Under the pieces are notes generated by a model. The model ran no database searches, was not told the DNA's origin, and saw only the letters and a list, made by a program, of their open reading frames with translations. A DNA stretch of 64,000 nucleotides from CALFBG01 sp045110315. Lineage in GTDB: Bacteria > Bacteroidota > Bacteroidia > Chitinophagales > Saprospiraceae. The DNA lies in NCBI GenBank assembly GCA_045110315.1, contig JBGCFY010000002.1, positions 1-64,000 of the forward strand, given 5' to 3'. Made by a program: the position numbers and the translations under genes. Shown in pieces: positions 53,266 through 61,643 of this stretch; within the stretch, counting starts at the first letter, position 1, and every line of letters begins with the position of its first letter.

Positions 53266-54804
53266 ATGATACGACCATTACTATTCCTGCTTCTTTTTTC
53301 AGTTTTTTGTGTGCAAAGCTGGGGGCAAGCTGAACTGAGTTACCAACTCGGGAAAGATAGTATTTTTATTGGGGATCAAGTCGAGCTACAAATTCAACTG
53401 AAACTAGATCCTAAGGTGTCGCTGACAGCGCTAGATTTATCCCTGTGGGATTCCATTCCCGTTTTGTTGGACGTCGATGCCATTATGCGCGGGGATACAA
53501 ATCCAGCCCCCAGAGTGGCAGGGCAGGACTTTGAATGGGTAGATTATGGTGACTGGGGCATTACGACTAATCAAAAGCGCATTCTTGCCGAAAAACTATC
53601 TTGGAAAAAAGGACCTAATAATACCTTGGAAAATACGGTGCGTTTCACCCTTTGGAAAGAAGGCGTTTATGCTTTACCTAAATTTGAGTTCTCTTATCAA
53701 CAAGGAAATCAAGAACGGATGCTGCGTTCCCAACCTAGAGAAGCGCTAATCTTAACTGTTTTTTCTCCACTTTTTTCCATCCAACAACCAATTGACTCTT
53801 TGCAGTTAGCGGAAGTCAAACCGATCTTAGCGGAAGCTAAAACCTGGGAAGATTATCTATTGCATATCGTTTCTGCACTTGTCTTTTTATTGGTTTTTGC
53901 CATTGGCTATTTTTACCTTCGCCGCAAAGCGAAGCAAGAAGCGTTTCCAGATCCTCCGATTACGGTAGCTGCTCACGAATATGCTTTGCAAGAATTAAAA
54001 CAACTAGCCGAAAATAAACTTTGGCAACGTGGAGAAGTAAAAGCGTACCAATCCGAATTGACTTACATCCTTAGAAATTACTTAGAACATCGTTACGATA
54101 TTCCCGCGCTTGAATCTACGACGGACGCACTACTATTTAAATTGAAAACGGAAAACTTTAGCGCAATACAAAAAGAAAACTTACGGGAGATTTTGCAAGT
54201 GGCCGATTTGGTGAAGTTCGCAAAAGCACAACCTGCCGTAGATATGAACACCAAAGTGATGCAATCTGCGGAAAATTTTATTCGAGATACGCAGGTGGAA
54301 ACAGTAATGGTTGCCATTCACAAAGACGGAAGCATTACAAAAGTACAAGAACCTACCGCAGAGGAAGAACAAGTCAATCCGTTAGATTTACCAGAAAACC
54401 TTGCAGGCGTTTCCGAACGCGGATTAGCACACTTGATTGATTTTGCGTGCTTACTGCTGGTTTCGTATCTGATTTTCTTGAATTCAGGTTTATGGTCTCC
54501 GGAAGCATTGGTAAGTAATAGTGCATATATCTTTTGGAGTTTGATTGTGTTGAGTATCAACGTGCTTTACTTTCCTTTATTGGAAAACAGACTGGGCGGA
54601 ACTTTAGGGAAACTGTTTCTCGGATTGGCCGTGCGAAATTTAGAAAATGAGTCGATTACGCTTGGGGAAGCTTGGGGCCGGATGGCATATAAAAGTAAAA
54701 ACTTAGTTTCGTTATTAGGATTGCTAGGAAAAGGACAGCAAGATAGACTGCTGGCTCATGATAAAATAACAGCAACGAGAGTTGTAAAAAAAGCAAAAAT
54801 TTGA
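53266..54804 (+). CDS. BatG-position protein fused to an RDD membrane domain
   Basis: 512 residues from ATG 53266 (MIRPLLFLLL); the frame extends to a TTG at 53257. A signal peptide ends at SWGQ. A periplasmic beta domain resembling BatD/DUF4381 N-termini (LSYQLGKDSIFIGDQVELQI) is followed by a membrane helix (~206-225), then a cytosolic helical DUF4381-like region. The C-terminal ~130 residues form an RDD domain with two or more helices (SERGLAHLIDFACLLLVSYL, ENRLGGTLGKLFLGLAVRN). It lies between DUF58 and batA, where BatG normally sits; the RDD extension is unusual. Confidence 0.8.
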   Translation: MIRPLLFLLLFSVFCVQSWGQAELSYQLGKDSIFIGDQVELQIQLKLDPKVSLTALDLSLWDSIPVLLDVDAIMRGDTNPAPRVAGQDFEWVDYGDWGITTNQKRILAEKLSWKKGPNNTLENTVRFTLWKEGVYALPKFEFSYQQGNQERMLRSQPREALILTVFSPLFSIQQPIDSLQLAEVKPILAEAKTWEDYLLHIVSALVFLLVFAIGYFYLRRKAKQEAFPDPPITVAAHEYALQELKQLAENKLWQRGEVKAYQSELTYILRNYLEHRYDIPALESTTDALLFKLKTENFSAIQKENLREILQVADLVKFAKAQPAVDMNTKVMQSAENFIRDTQVETVMVAIHKDGSITKVQEPTAEEEQVNPLDLPENLAGVSERGLAHLIDFACLLLVSYLIFLNSGLWSPEALVSNSAYIFWSLIVLSINVLYFPLLENRLGGTLGKLFLGLAVRNLENESITLGEAWGRMAYKSKNLVSLLGLLGKGQQDRLLAHDKITATRVVKKAKI

Positions 54805-55808
54805 GTTCGATTTTTAAAAATATTGATTTTGTTAATCCAGAATTTTTCTTCTTACTGCTACTAATTCCTTTAGTAGGAGTTTGGTATTTTTTGCGTCATC
54901 AACGTCACTTCCCGACGATTAAAATGTCTACGTTGCAAGCTTTTGTAGGACAGGTTGCTTGGCGCGGAAAATTGCGTGTGATTTTACCTATTTTAAGAAC
55001 ACTTTGCTTTGCCGCGTTAGTCATCGTATTAGCTCGACCACAAAAAACATTAAAAGAAGAAATTGTCAAAGCGGAAGGAATTGACATTGCGTTGGTAATT
55101 GACTTATCAAGTAGTATGCTGGCACAAGATTTTACGCCGGATCGCTTGGAAGTGAGTAAGAAAGTTGCTTCAGAATTTGTGGATAAACGAGAGCACGATC
55201 GAGTCGGTCTAGCCGTATTTGCAGGAGAAGCATTTACGCAATGTCCTTTGACAACGGATCATCGCGTAGTCAAAGATTTTTTAAAAGGCTTGCGTTGTGG
55301 AATTTTGGAAGATGGAACAGCCATTGGAATGGGACTTGCCACCGCCGTTAATCGACTCAAAGAAAGTAAGTCGGATAGTAAAGTGGTTATTCTCTTGACG
55401 GATGGTGTCAATAATTCCGGATACGTCAAACCAGAAACGGCGGCAGAAATTGCGAAAGAATTTAATGTTAAAGTATATACCATTGGTGTAGGAAGTACCG
55501 GAGATGCTTTGGCGCCCGTCAGTAGAAGAAGCGACGGTCGTTACATCTTTGGGCTTGCTCCGGTAGAAATTGACGAAGTATTGCTAAAAGAAATTGCAGA
55601 ATCTACTGGAGGTCGTTATTATCGTGCCACTTCCGAAAAAGCATTGGAAGAAATCTATACGGCAATTGACCGATTGGAGAAAACCGAAATTGAGGTTAGC
55701 ACGGTCAAACGGTACAGTGAAGAATTTGCACCATTTTTACTTTTTGCTTTACTTTGCTTAAGCTTAGAAATTGTATTGCGTTATACTTTATTTAGAACGA
55801 TACCTTAA
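54801..55808 (+). CDS. batA: VWA-domain protein BatA
   Basis: 335 residues. N-terminal membrane helices (~15-32 and ~60-80) are followed by a VWA domain with the MIDAS motif DLSSSMLAQD near residue 100, then a C-terminal membrane helix (PFLLFALLCLSLEIVLRY). The start is a TTG at 54801 that overlaps the preceding TGA (TTGA); the first in-frame ATG is about 40 codons later and would remove the first helix. It belongs to the aerotolerance/Bat complex first described in Bacteroides fragilis. It is followed by batB after 12 bp. Confidence 0.92.
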   Translation: MSSIFKNIDFVNPEFFFLLLLIPLVGVWYFLRHQRHFPTIKMSTLQAFVGQVAWRGKLRVILPILRTLCFAALVIVLARPQKTLKEEIVKAEGIDIALVIDLSSSMLAQDFTPDRLEVSKKVASEFVDKREHDRVGLAVFAGEAFTQCPLTTDHRVVKDFLKGLRCGILEDGTAIGMGLATAVNRLKESKSDSKVVILLTDGVNNSGYVKPETAAEIAKEFNVKVYTIGVGSTGDALAPVSRRSDGRYIFGLAPVEIDEVLLKEIAESTGGRYYRATSEKALEEIYTAIDRLEKTEIEVSTVKRYSEEFAPFLLFALLCLSLEIVLRYTLFRTIP

Positions 55809-55820
55809 TTTAATTTCCTT

Positions 55821-56843
55821 ATGTTTCGATTTGAACACATAGATCATTTATACGCTTTGTTGGGCTTGCCCATCCTGATCTTGCTGTTTGTGTCAATGTG
55901 GTACGCTCGGAAACGGGCAATTCAGCAATTCGGTAGTTTGCCGTTGATGCAGCGCTTGATGCCTCAGTTGTCGAAGTATAAGCACGTCGTAAAATTTACT
56001 TTTTTACTACTGGCGCTCGTTGCGCTGACCGTTGCTTGGGCAAATCCACAGTGGGGAACGAAACGCGAAAAAGTGAAGCGGAAAAGCGTGGATGTTTTTA
56101 TTGCGCTTGATATTTCTAAGAGTATGTTGGCGCAAGATATTCGCCCCAATCGAATGGAACGCGCGCGGAAATTTGCACAGAAACTAATTGAAGGATTGAA
56201 AGGCGAGCGCATTGGTACCATCATCTTTGCAGGAAATGCTTATTTACAAATGCCTTTAACGACGGATTACTCGGCGGCACTTATGTTTATTAAAAGTGCA
56301 AATCCTAAAATGGCACCTTCGCAAGGAACAGCAATCGGCGAAGCAATTAATTTGGCGGAACAATCTTTTGAAGAGGATAATAAACATCATAAAGCTTTAG
56401 TGCTAATTTCGGACGGAGAAAATCACCAGCAAGAAAGCCTAGATCGAGCAACGGAAGCGCACGAAAATGGCTTGCTGATTTTTACAGTTGGAGTGGGGAC
56501 AGCAGAAGGTGGCTACATTCCCGCAGGCATTCAAGGTCGTAACGATTATAAGCGCGATCAGCAGGGTAACTTGGTTCGAAGTTATTTGAATGAAACGATG
56601 TTGAGCGATTTGGCGCAGCAAGGTGGCGGTTCGTATTTTAACCTAGAGCAAGGAGATCAAATTATCAACGCTTTGAAAACGCAAATTGATCAAGTCGAAA
56701 AAAGAGAATTTGAGCAACGTGTCTTCGACGAATATGAAAGTTACTTTCAATATTTTGCGGCACTCGGCTTACTGTTTATTATGATTGAATTTTTAATTTC
56801 CTATCGTACCAGTCGGTGGATGGAAGGGAAAGATATTTTTTAA
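55821..56843 (+). CDS. batB: VWA-domain protein BatB
   Basis: 340 residues, paralogous to BatA. Membrane helices at ~12-27 and ~57-76 flank a basic loop, followed by a VWA domain with MIDAS motif DISKSMLAQD near residue 93 and a closing membrane helix (YFAALGLLFIMIEFLIS). BatB and BatA probably work as a pair facing the periplasm. It is followed 9 bp later by batC. Segments such as FAGNAYLQMPLTTDYSAALM are typical of the family. Confidence 0.93.
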   Translation: MFRFEHIDHLYALLGLPILILLFVSMWYARKRAIQQFGSLPLMQRLMPQLSKYKHVVKFTFLLLALVALTVAWANPQWGTKREKVKRKSVDVFIALDISKSMLAQDIRPNRMERARKFAQKLIEGLKGERIGTIIFAGNAYLQMPLTTDYSAALMFIKSANPKMAPSQGTAIGEAINLAEQSFEEDNKHHKALVLISDGENHQQESLDRATEAHENGLLIFTVGVGTAEGGYIPAGIQGRNDYKRDQQGNLVRSYLNETMLSDLAQQGGGSYFNLEQGDQIINALKTQIDQVEKREFEQRVFDEYESYFQYFAALGLLFIMIEFLISYRTSRWMEGKDIF

Positions 56844-56852
56844 TAAAAAAGC

Positions 56853-57647
56853 ATGAAACAAAAGACTAAAATAATCTTGGGATTTATTCTTTGCTTGCTA
56901 GGTGCTACGGTAACTTTGGAGGCGCAGACAACACATCGGCTGCTCCGCAAAGGAAATGAACGGTACGAAGAAAAGCATTTCAATCAAGCAGAAGAAAGCT
57001 ATCGTAAGGCGCTGGAAAAAAAGAAAAACTCTGTCAAAGGAAGCTATAATCTTGGTAATGCGATTTATCAGCAAGGAAGACACGAAGAGTCAATCAAGCA
57101 TTACGAAGCGGCAATTCAAAGTACAAAAGATCAAGCGCTCAAAGGCAAAGCTTTTCACAATTTAGGGAATGCGTTATACAGCACGAATGAGTTTGAAAAA
57201 AGTATCGAAGCTTATAAAAATGCGCTGCGCATTAACCCGAAAGATCAAGGGACGCGCCAAAATTTAGCAATGGCGATGCATAAGTTACGCCAACAACAAC
57301 AGCAGGAACAGCAGCAGAAAGATCAGGAGCAGGAGCAAAAAGAGCAAGAGCAGCAAGACGAACAAGACCAGCAGGATCAGCAACAGCAACAACAGGAGCA
57401 AGAGCAACAAGATCAGCAACAACAGCAAGAACAAAAAGATCAGCAACAACAGCAACAGCAAAATAAAGAGCCAGAAGAAAAAGAAATTGATCAAGAGCAA
57501 CCAGAAGAGCAAAAAGCAGAAGCGCGGCAATTGAACAAGGAAGAAGCAAAAAAACTACTGAAAATCATGGAAGATGAAGAAAGAAAAGTTCAAGAAAAAT
57601 TGAAACGCTCGAAAACAAAACGTTCGAAATCAGATAAAGATTGGTAA
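56853..57647 (+). CDS. batC: TPR protein BatC with Gln/Glu-rich tail
   Basis: 264 residues with a signal peptide (cleavage near LEAQ). Three or four TPR units span ~30-140 (NERYEEKHFNQAEESYRKAL, GSYNLGNAIYQQGRHEESIK, FHNLGNALYSTNEFEKSIEA). The stretch ~150-215 is almost pure Gln, Glu, Asp and Lys (QQQQQEQEQQDQQQQQEQ), then a charged helical end. Low-complexity tails are common in BatC proteins. It probably scaffolds the VWA proteins. The gene is tightly packed after batB. Confidence 0.9.
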   Translation: MKQKTKIILGFILCLLGATVTLEAQTTHRLLRKGNERYEEKHFNQAEESYRKALEKKKNSVKGSYNLGNAIYQQGRHEESIKHYEAAIQSTKDQALKGKAFHNLGNALYSTNEFEKSIEAYKNALRINPKDQGTRQNLAMAMHKLRQQQQQEQQQKDQEQEQKEQEQQDEQDQQDQQQQQQEQEQQDQQQQQEQKDQQQQQQQNKEPEEKEIDQEQPEEQKAEARQLNKEEAKKLLKIMEDEERKVQEKLKRSKTKRSKSDKDW

Positions 57648-57664
57648 CCTTAAACTCTTATCTT

Positions 57665-58162
57665 ATGAAAACATTAAAATTGATAAGTTTTTTACTTTTA
57701 TCTTGGAATTATGTAGCTGCGCAGGCACCTAGTTTCTCGGTAGCACTAAGCACAGATTCTTTGCTATTCGGTAATTATGTGGAAGTCAAATTCACCATCG
57801 AAAACGCGTCAACCAAACATTTCGATGCACCTGATTTTATTGGCTTTGATGTGATTTCTGGTCCGAATGTATCGTCTAGCTATAGTGTGGTCAATGGAAC
57901 GGTTTCGCAAGCGGCAAGTTATACTTATTACTTGCAACCTCGCAACGAAGGAAGTATTTTTATTCCCGCCGCGACGGTTGATTTGGGCGAAGAAACCTTA
58001 GAAACAGAGCCGATAGAATTAATGGTTTACCCCAACCCAGATGGGATAATTCAACAGCCCAAACAAGAACGTCGAAAGCTTAATTTTTTTGAAGACTTTA
58101 ATGATCTCAAACCGAAGCCTCGAAAAAAAATAAAAAAGAAACGTAAAACGTATCGCTTATAA
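57665..58162 (+). CDS. Stand-alone BatD first-domain protein
   Basis: 165 residues from ATG 57665 (MKTLKLISFL); an overlapping TTG start within batC is rejected. A signal peptide ends at VAAQ. The body (~22-130) is one BatD-type beta domain, and the end is strongly basic (RKKIKKKRKTYRL). It aligns by eye with the first domain of the next gene: VEVKFTIENASTKHFDAPDF / FEVSFTITNADGTGFQPPKF, and ISGPNVSSSYSVVNG / VGGPNRSSQATIING. It looks like a duplicated, truncated batD placed 24 bp before the full gene. Confidence 0.8.
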   Translation: MKTLKLISFLLLSWNYVAAQAPSFSVALSTDSLLFGNYVEVKFTIENASTKHFDAPDFIGFDVISGPNVSSSYSVVNGTVSQAASYTYYLQPRNEGSIFIPAATVDLGEETLETEPIELMVYPNPDGIIQQPKQERRKLNFFEDFNDLKPKPRKKIKKKRKTYRL

Positions 58163-58186
58163 TCTTCCGCTTGAAATTATAAAAAG

Positions 58187-59941
58187 ATGTTAAAGAAATT
58201 TTTTTTAGTCTCTACTTATTGTTGTTTTGCCTTGATTGCCCTCGCACAATCAACGCCCGCTTTCGAAGCTACCACGAACGCAAAGCAGGTTGTGGAAAAT
58301 GGAGATTTCGAAGTTTCTTTTACTATTACAAATGCTGATGGAACTGGTTTTCAACCACCGAAATTCAACGGATTTCGGGTTGTCGGTGGTCCTAATCGTT
58401 CTTCACAAGCTACGATCATTAATGGTCAAGCCACTCGCAGATTGACGTATTATTATACGCTCATGGCAACTAAGCCTGGAAAGTACAGGATTGGAGCTGC
58501 TTCTATTAAAATTGGTGGTAAGAAAGTCAAAACGGCGCCAATAGAAATTGAAGTGCTCAAAGCAAAAGATCTCAAGCAAGGGGAAAAAGTAGCTTCCTTT
58601 TTTGTCAAAGCGGAAGTAAATACAACGAACGCCCGCGTGGGGCAACAAATTAGCTTGGATTATAAATTGTACACAACGGTACGTGTGGAGTCAAGTAGCA
58701 TTTTGTACGAGCCAGAATATAAAGGTTTTTTCACAGAAGATATTAACCGTTTTAGTGGACAATATGTCTCGGAGGTAATTGATGGTGTACAATATAATAC
58801 TAAGATTCTGAAAAGAATTGCTTTGTTTCCACAACAGGCTGGGTTACTAAAAATTGAAGCGATGGCTTTGCAACTTGGTGTGGCTAGTCCGAATCAACCC
58901 GAACGTCGTGGCTTCTTTTTTACGCCACGCTTGGATCGGCATTCTGTGCAAACCAACGACTTGGAAATTAACGTCCTCGATTTGCCCGCAAATCCTCCGG
59001 CTAGTTTTACGGGCGCCGTTGGGAAATATAGTATGCAAGCCGGTGTAGATAAAGTTTCGTTGACGACGGACGATGCCATTTCGCTGAAAATGGCGATCGT
59101 AGGAAATGGTGACCTAAAGCAAGTGCTTGCTCCTCAACTTGAACTGACAGATAGTATGGAAGTATATGAACCTAAAGTATTAGGCGAAAACACAATAGAT
59201 CAGCGTGGCGAAATTACTGGAAAAAAAGTGATTGAATATTTACTTCTACCAAGGTTTAAAGGAAATTATAAGATTCAACCGGCTTTCACTTATTTCGATA
59301 CCGATAGTTCTAAATTTATCACCTTACGCTCACAAGTTTTTAATTTAAAGGTACGGCAAGGACTAAACAAAAAAAGTACGATTGATCGAACAACGACAGC
59401 GGAAGCTGCACCCAAAGATCTCCGAGGTCTAAAAACGGAGACTAGCCTGTTCCAAAAAGGCAGTGGTTTCTGGGCTTCCCCCATTTTTTATGGACTATTA
59501 GTGCTTCCTTTTATCCTACTCGCTGGTGTTTTCTTTTCGCAGCAACAAGCTTTAAAGCGGGCAGGAATGGATCAGCAAATTTTGAAAAGTGAATCTGCGA
59601 GTAAGGTGGCTCAAGCTGGTCTGGCTGCTGCCAAAACATACATGGATCAAGGAGATAGTAAATCTTTTTACGACGAAGTATCAAGGGCTTCTTTGGGTTA
59701 CGTCTGTGACAAACTTAATATTCCCGTAGCAGAATTAAGTAAGGAAAATGTACAAGAGCAGTTACAAGGCTTAGCAGTCAACGAAGAAAATATTGCTCGG
59801 TTTATGAAAATTTTGCAAACCTGCGAAATGGCACTGTTTGCAGGGAAGGATAATGCTGCCGCCATGCAGGAAACTTATGGGACGGCCATTCAGGTAATCA
59901 CTCAGATCGAAGAAGAAATTACTACTCCAAAGCCAGCGTAA
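58187..59941 (+). CDS. batD: BatD protein
   Basis: 584 residues. A signal peptide (cleavage near LALAQ) is followed by several BatD beta domains (~25-420), including FRVVGGPNRSSQATIINGQA and YNTKILKRIALFPQQAGLLK. A membrane helix at ~430-450 (IFYGLLVLPFILLAGVFF) precedes a cytosolic helical C-terminus. It is the periplasmic partner of the BatA/BatB VWA proteins and the last gene of the cluster; no batE follows. A 200-bp gap without a visible terminator comes next. Confidence 0.92.
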   Translation: MLKKFFLVSTYCCFALIALAQSTPAFEATTNAKQVVENGDFEVSFTITNADGTGFQPPKFNGFRVVGGPNRSSQATIINGQATRRLTYYYTLMATKPGKYRIGAASIKIGGKKVKTAPIEIEVLKAKDLKQGEKVASFFVKAEVNTTNARVGQQISLDYKLYTTVRVESSSILYEPEYKGFFTEDINRFSGQYVSEVIDGVQYNTKILKRIALFPQQAGLLKIEAMALQLGVASPNQPERRGFFFTPRLDRHSVQTNDLEINVLDLPANPPASFTGAVGKYSMQAGVDKVSLTTDDAISLKMAIVGNGDLKQVLAPQLELTDSMEVYEPKVLGENTIDQRGEITGKKVIEYLLLPRFKGNYKIQPAFTYFDTDSSKFITLRSQVFNLKVRQGLNKKSTIDRTTTAEAAPKDLRGLKTETSLFQKGSGFWASPIFYGLLVLPFILLAGVFFSQQQALKRAGMDQQILKSESASKVAQAGLAAAKTYMDQGDSKSFYDEVSRASLGYVCDKLNIPVAELSKENVQEQLQGLAVNEENIARFMKILQTCEMALFAGKDNAAAMQETYGTAIQVITQIEEEITTPKPA

Positions 59942-60008
59942 AGCATTGGTAATTCTGTAGGAAGAAAGTTTAGTTTTTATGCATACGCTAACTTTAACAA
60001 TTCCTTAA

Positions 60009-60016
60009 TAACTTTG
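60009..60016 (+). promoter_or_regulatory. Possible -7 promoter element before the DUF4197 gene
   Basis: TAACTTTG matches TAnnTTTG about 130 nt before the start codon at 60145. No TTG at the expected spacing was found, so support is weak. Confidence 0.25.
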
Positions 60017-60144
60017 GCACCATTCTTATCGTTAATGCTAAAGAACTGCTGTTTAATCAGCTTAATCTTAGGGAATTACTACCCTAGCGTACAGCATTAC
60101 AGTACGATATCAACAATTATAAATAATACTTAATTTAAAAAGAA

Positions 60145-60873
60145 ATGAAAAAAATCATACTTGGTGTATTATTCACCTGCGCGCTGTTGAGTTATTTGCC
60201 CGCCCAAACCTTAGGTGGATTTCTCAAAAAGGCAGAATCTAAAGTCTTAGGTAAAGACGTAAAACTATCAAAGGAAGAGATTGGGGAAGGCTTGAAAGAA
60301 GCTTTAAATGAAGGTGTAGGGAAAGCCGTATCTTTTCTTTCTGCTGAAAATGGCTACTACGAAAGCCCTTACAAAATTTTATTGCCAAAAGAAGCGCAAC
60401 AAGTAATTGCTAAGGTAAAAGCGGTACCGGGATTCGGAGATGTTGAGGAGAAAATGAACAAATTGGTCAATCGAGCGGCGGAAGACGCAGCAACGAAAGC
60501 AAAACCTATTTTTGTGAAAGCGATTAAAAAAATGACTTTCAAAGACGCGATGAATATCTTGATGGGGGAAAAAAATGCAGCGACGCAGTACCTAGACAAT
60601 ACGACCCGCAAGAATTTGTTCAGTGCTTTTATGCCCGTGATTCAGACTTCTTTAGACAAAGTAAAAGCGAGAGAATATTGGAGAACAGTAGTGAAAGCAC
60701 ATAATAAACTTCCTTTTGTAAAAGATGTTACACCAGAATTAGATGCGTACGTTACGACGAATGCCTTGAATGGTATGTTTAAATTAGTAGAAAAGAAAGA
60801 ATTGGACATTCGAGGAAATCAATCTTCCCGAACGACAGATTTATTGACGAAAGTTTTTTCACAGCAAGATTAA
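60145..60873 (+). CDS. DUF4197 domain secreted protein
   Basis: 242 residues with a signal peptide (cleavage near LPAQ). The rest matches the DUF4197 family: SKEEIGEGLKEALNEGVGKA, GYYESPYKILLPKEAQQV, FKDAMNILMGEKNAATQYL and KDVTPELDAYVTTNALNGMF. The family is widespread in Gram-negative bacteria, mostly alpha-helical and of unknown function. It is monocistronic here and ends at a strong hairpin. Confidence 0.9.
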   Translation: MKKIILGVLFTCALLSYLPAQTLGGFLKKAESKVLGKDVKLSKEEIGEGLKEALNEGVGKAVSFLSAENGYYESPYKILLPKEAQQVIAKVKAVPGFGDVEEKMNKLVNRAAEDAATKAKPIFVKAIKKMTFKDAMNILMGEKNAATQYLDNTTRKNLFSAFMPVIQTSLDKVKAREYWRTVVKAHNKLPFVKDVTPELDAYVTTNALNGMFKLVEKKELDIRGNQSSRTTDLLTKVFSQQD

Positions 60874-60909
60874 TATTTCATAAAGAACTTTTCAATATGC
60901 TAGCAAGAA

Positions 60910-60943
60910 GAAGGTCGAATAACATTCCTGTTATTCGACCTTC
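60910..60943. terminator. Hairpin between convergent genes
   Basis: GAAGGTCGAATAAC (60910-60923) pairs perfectly over 14 bp with 60930-60943, with a 6-nt loop. The following CTCGTTTA is a weak T tract, so it is a likely but not ideal terminator for the DUF4197 gene. Confidence 0.7.
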
Positions 60944-60980
60944 CTCGTTTATCTAAGTCTAGAGTTAAACAACATCAAAC

Positions 60981-61568
60981 TTAAAACTCTACGACGGTAC
61001 CTTTACCAATGCTATAACGATCACAAAATCCAGCATTCACTTCAATGACATATTGAGCGTCAGCTTCGGAAGGTAAGGACTTATCCGATTTAGGCGTTGT
61101 ATATTTTTGGATAGAAACAATTTCTTTATTGCTATTTACATAAATGATATCTAAAGGAATAAAGGTATTTCTCATCCAAAAGCTACGTGGTTCTTCTTGT
61201 GGAAAAATGAAAAGCATCCCTTGGTTTTCTGCCATCTTTGTCCGGTACATCAAACCTTGTTGAATCTCTTGGGGTTGATCCACAATTTCAATATCAATTT
61301 GCTGTGCAATCTTGTCATCGACCCTAAAGGTAAGTTGTCCTTCTTTTTTAAAAGGCGGTTCTGCACTAGCATTATTCTTGGTGCTTGCTTGGCTACTGGA
61401 ACCTTTATTTGGAGTTGCTGCACCAAATCCACCAGGACGGGTAAAAACCATGCTGGCTAAAAATAATAAGGCTAGGAAAATGGCAATAATGCTACCCCAA
61501 GACCAACGCAATTTTTTGCCACCCGCTTTTTTGGGAGGACTCGCTTTTTTGTTTCTTCTGCTACTCAT
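60981..61568 (-). CDS. DUF192 family membrane-anchored protein
   Basis: 195 residues. A basic N-terminus and one membrane helix (~27-44: IIAIFLALLFLASMVF) are followed by a Ser/Asn-rich linker and a DUF192 domain (~75-195). The latter has the family pattern QQGLMYRTKMAENQGMLFIF, RSFWMRNTFIPLDIIYV and YVIEVNAGFCDRYSIGKG. DUF192 proteins are common and of unknown function. It lies 75 bp after the next gene to the right, on the same strand. Confidence 0.9.
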   Translation of the reverse strand: MSSRRNKKASPPKKAGGKKLRWSWGSIIAIFLALLFLASMVFTRPGGFGAATPNKGSSSQASTKNNASAEPPFKKEGQLTFRVDDKIAQQIDIEIVDQPQEIQQGLMYRTKMAENQGMLFIFPQEEPRSFWMRNTFIPLDIIYVNSNKEIVSIQKYTTPKSDKSLPSEADAQYVIEVNAGFCDRYSIGKGTVVEF

Positions 61569-61643
61569 GAATTATTATTTAATCAAACTATTTAGTCAAA
61601 CATAGTCATAAAATGTGCCGATTCTGCTCGTCGCGGCATTCGC

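Noticed and set aside
57232..57549. Leu-rich minus-strand frames opposite the BatC tail, resembling membrane proteins
   Set aside because: They are the antisense reading of CAA/CAG/GAA/GAG repeats, which always read as Leu/Phe/Val-rich; not a real hydrophobic protein.
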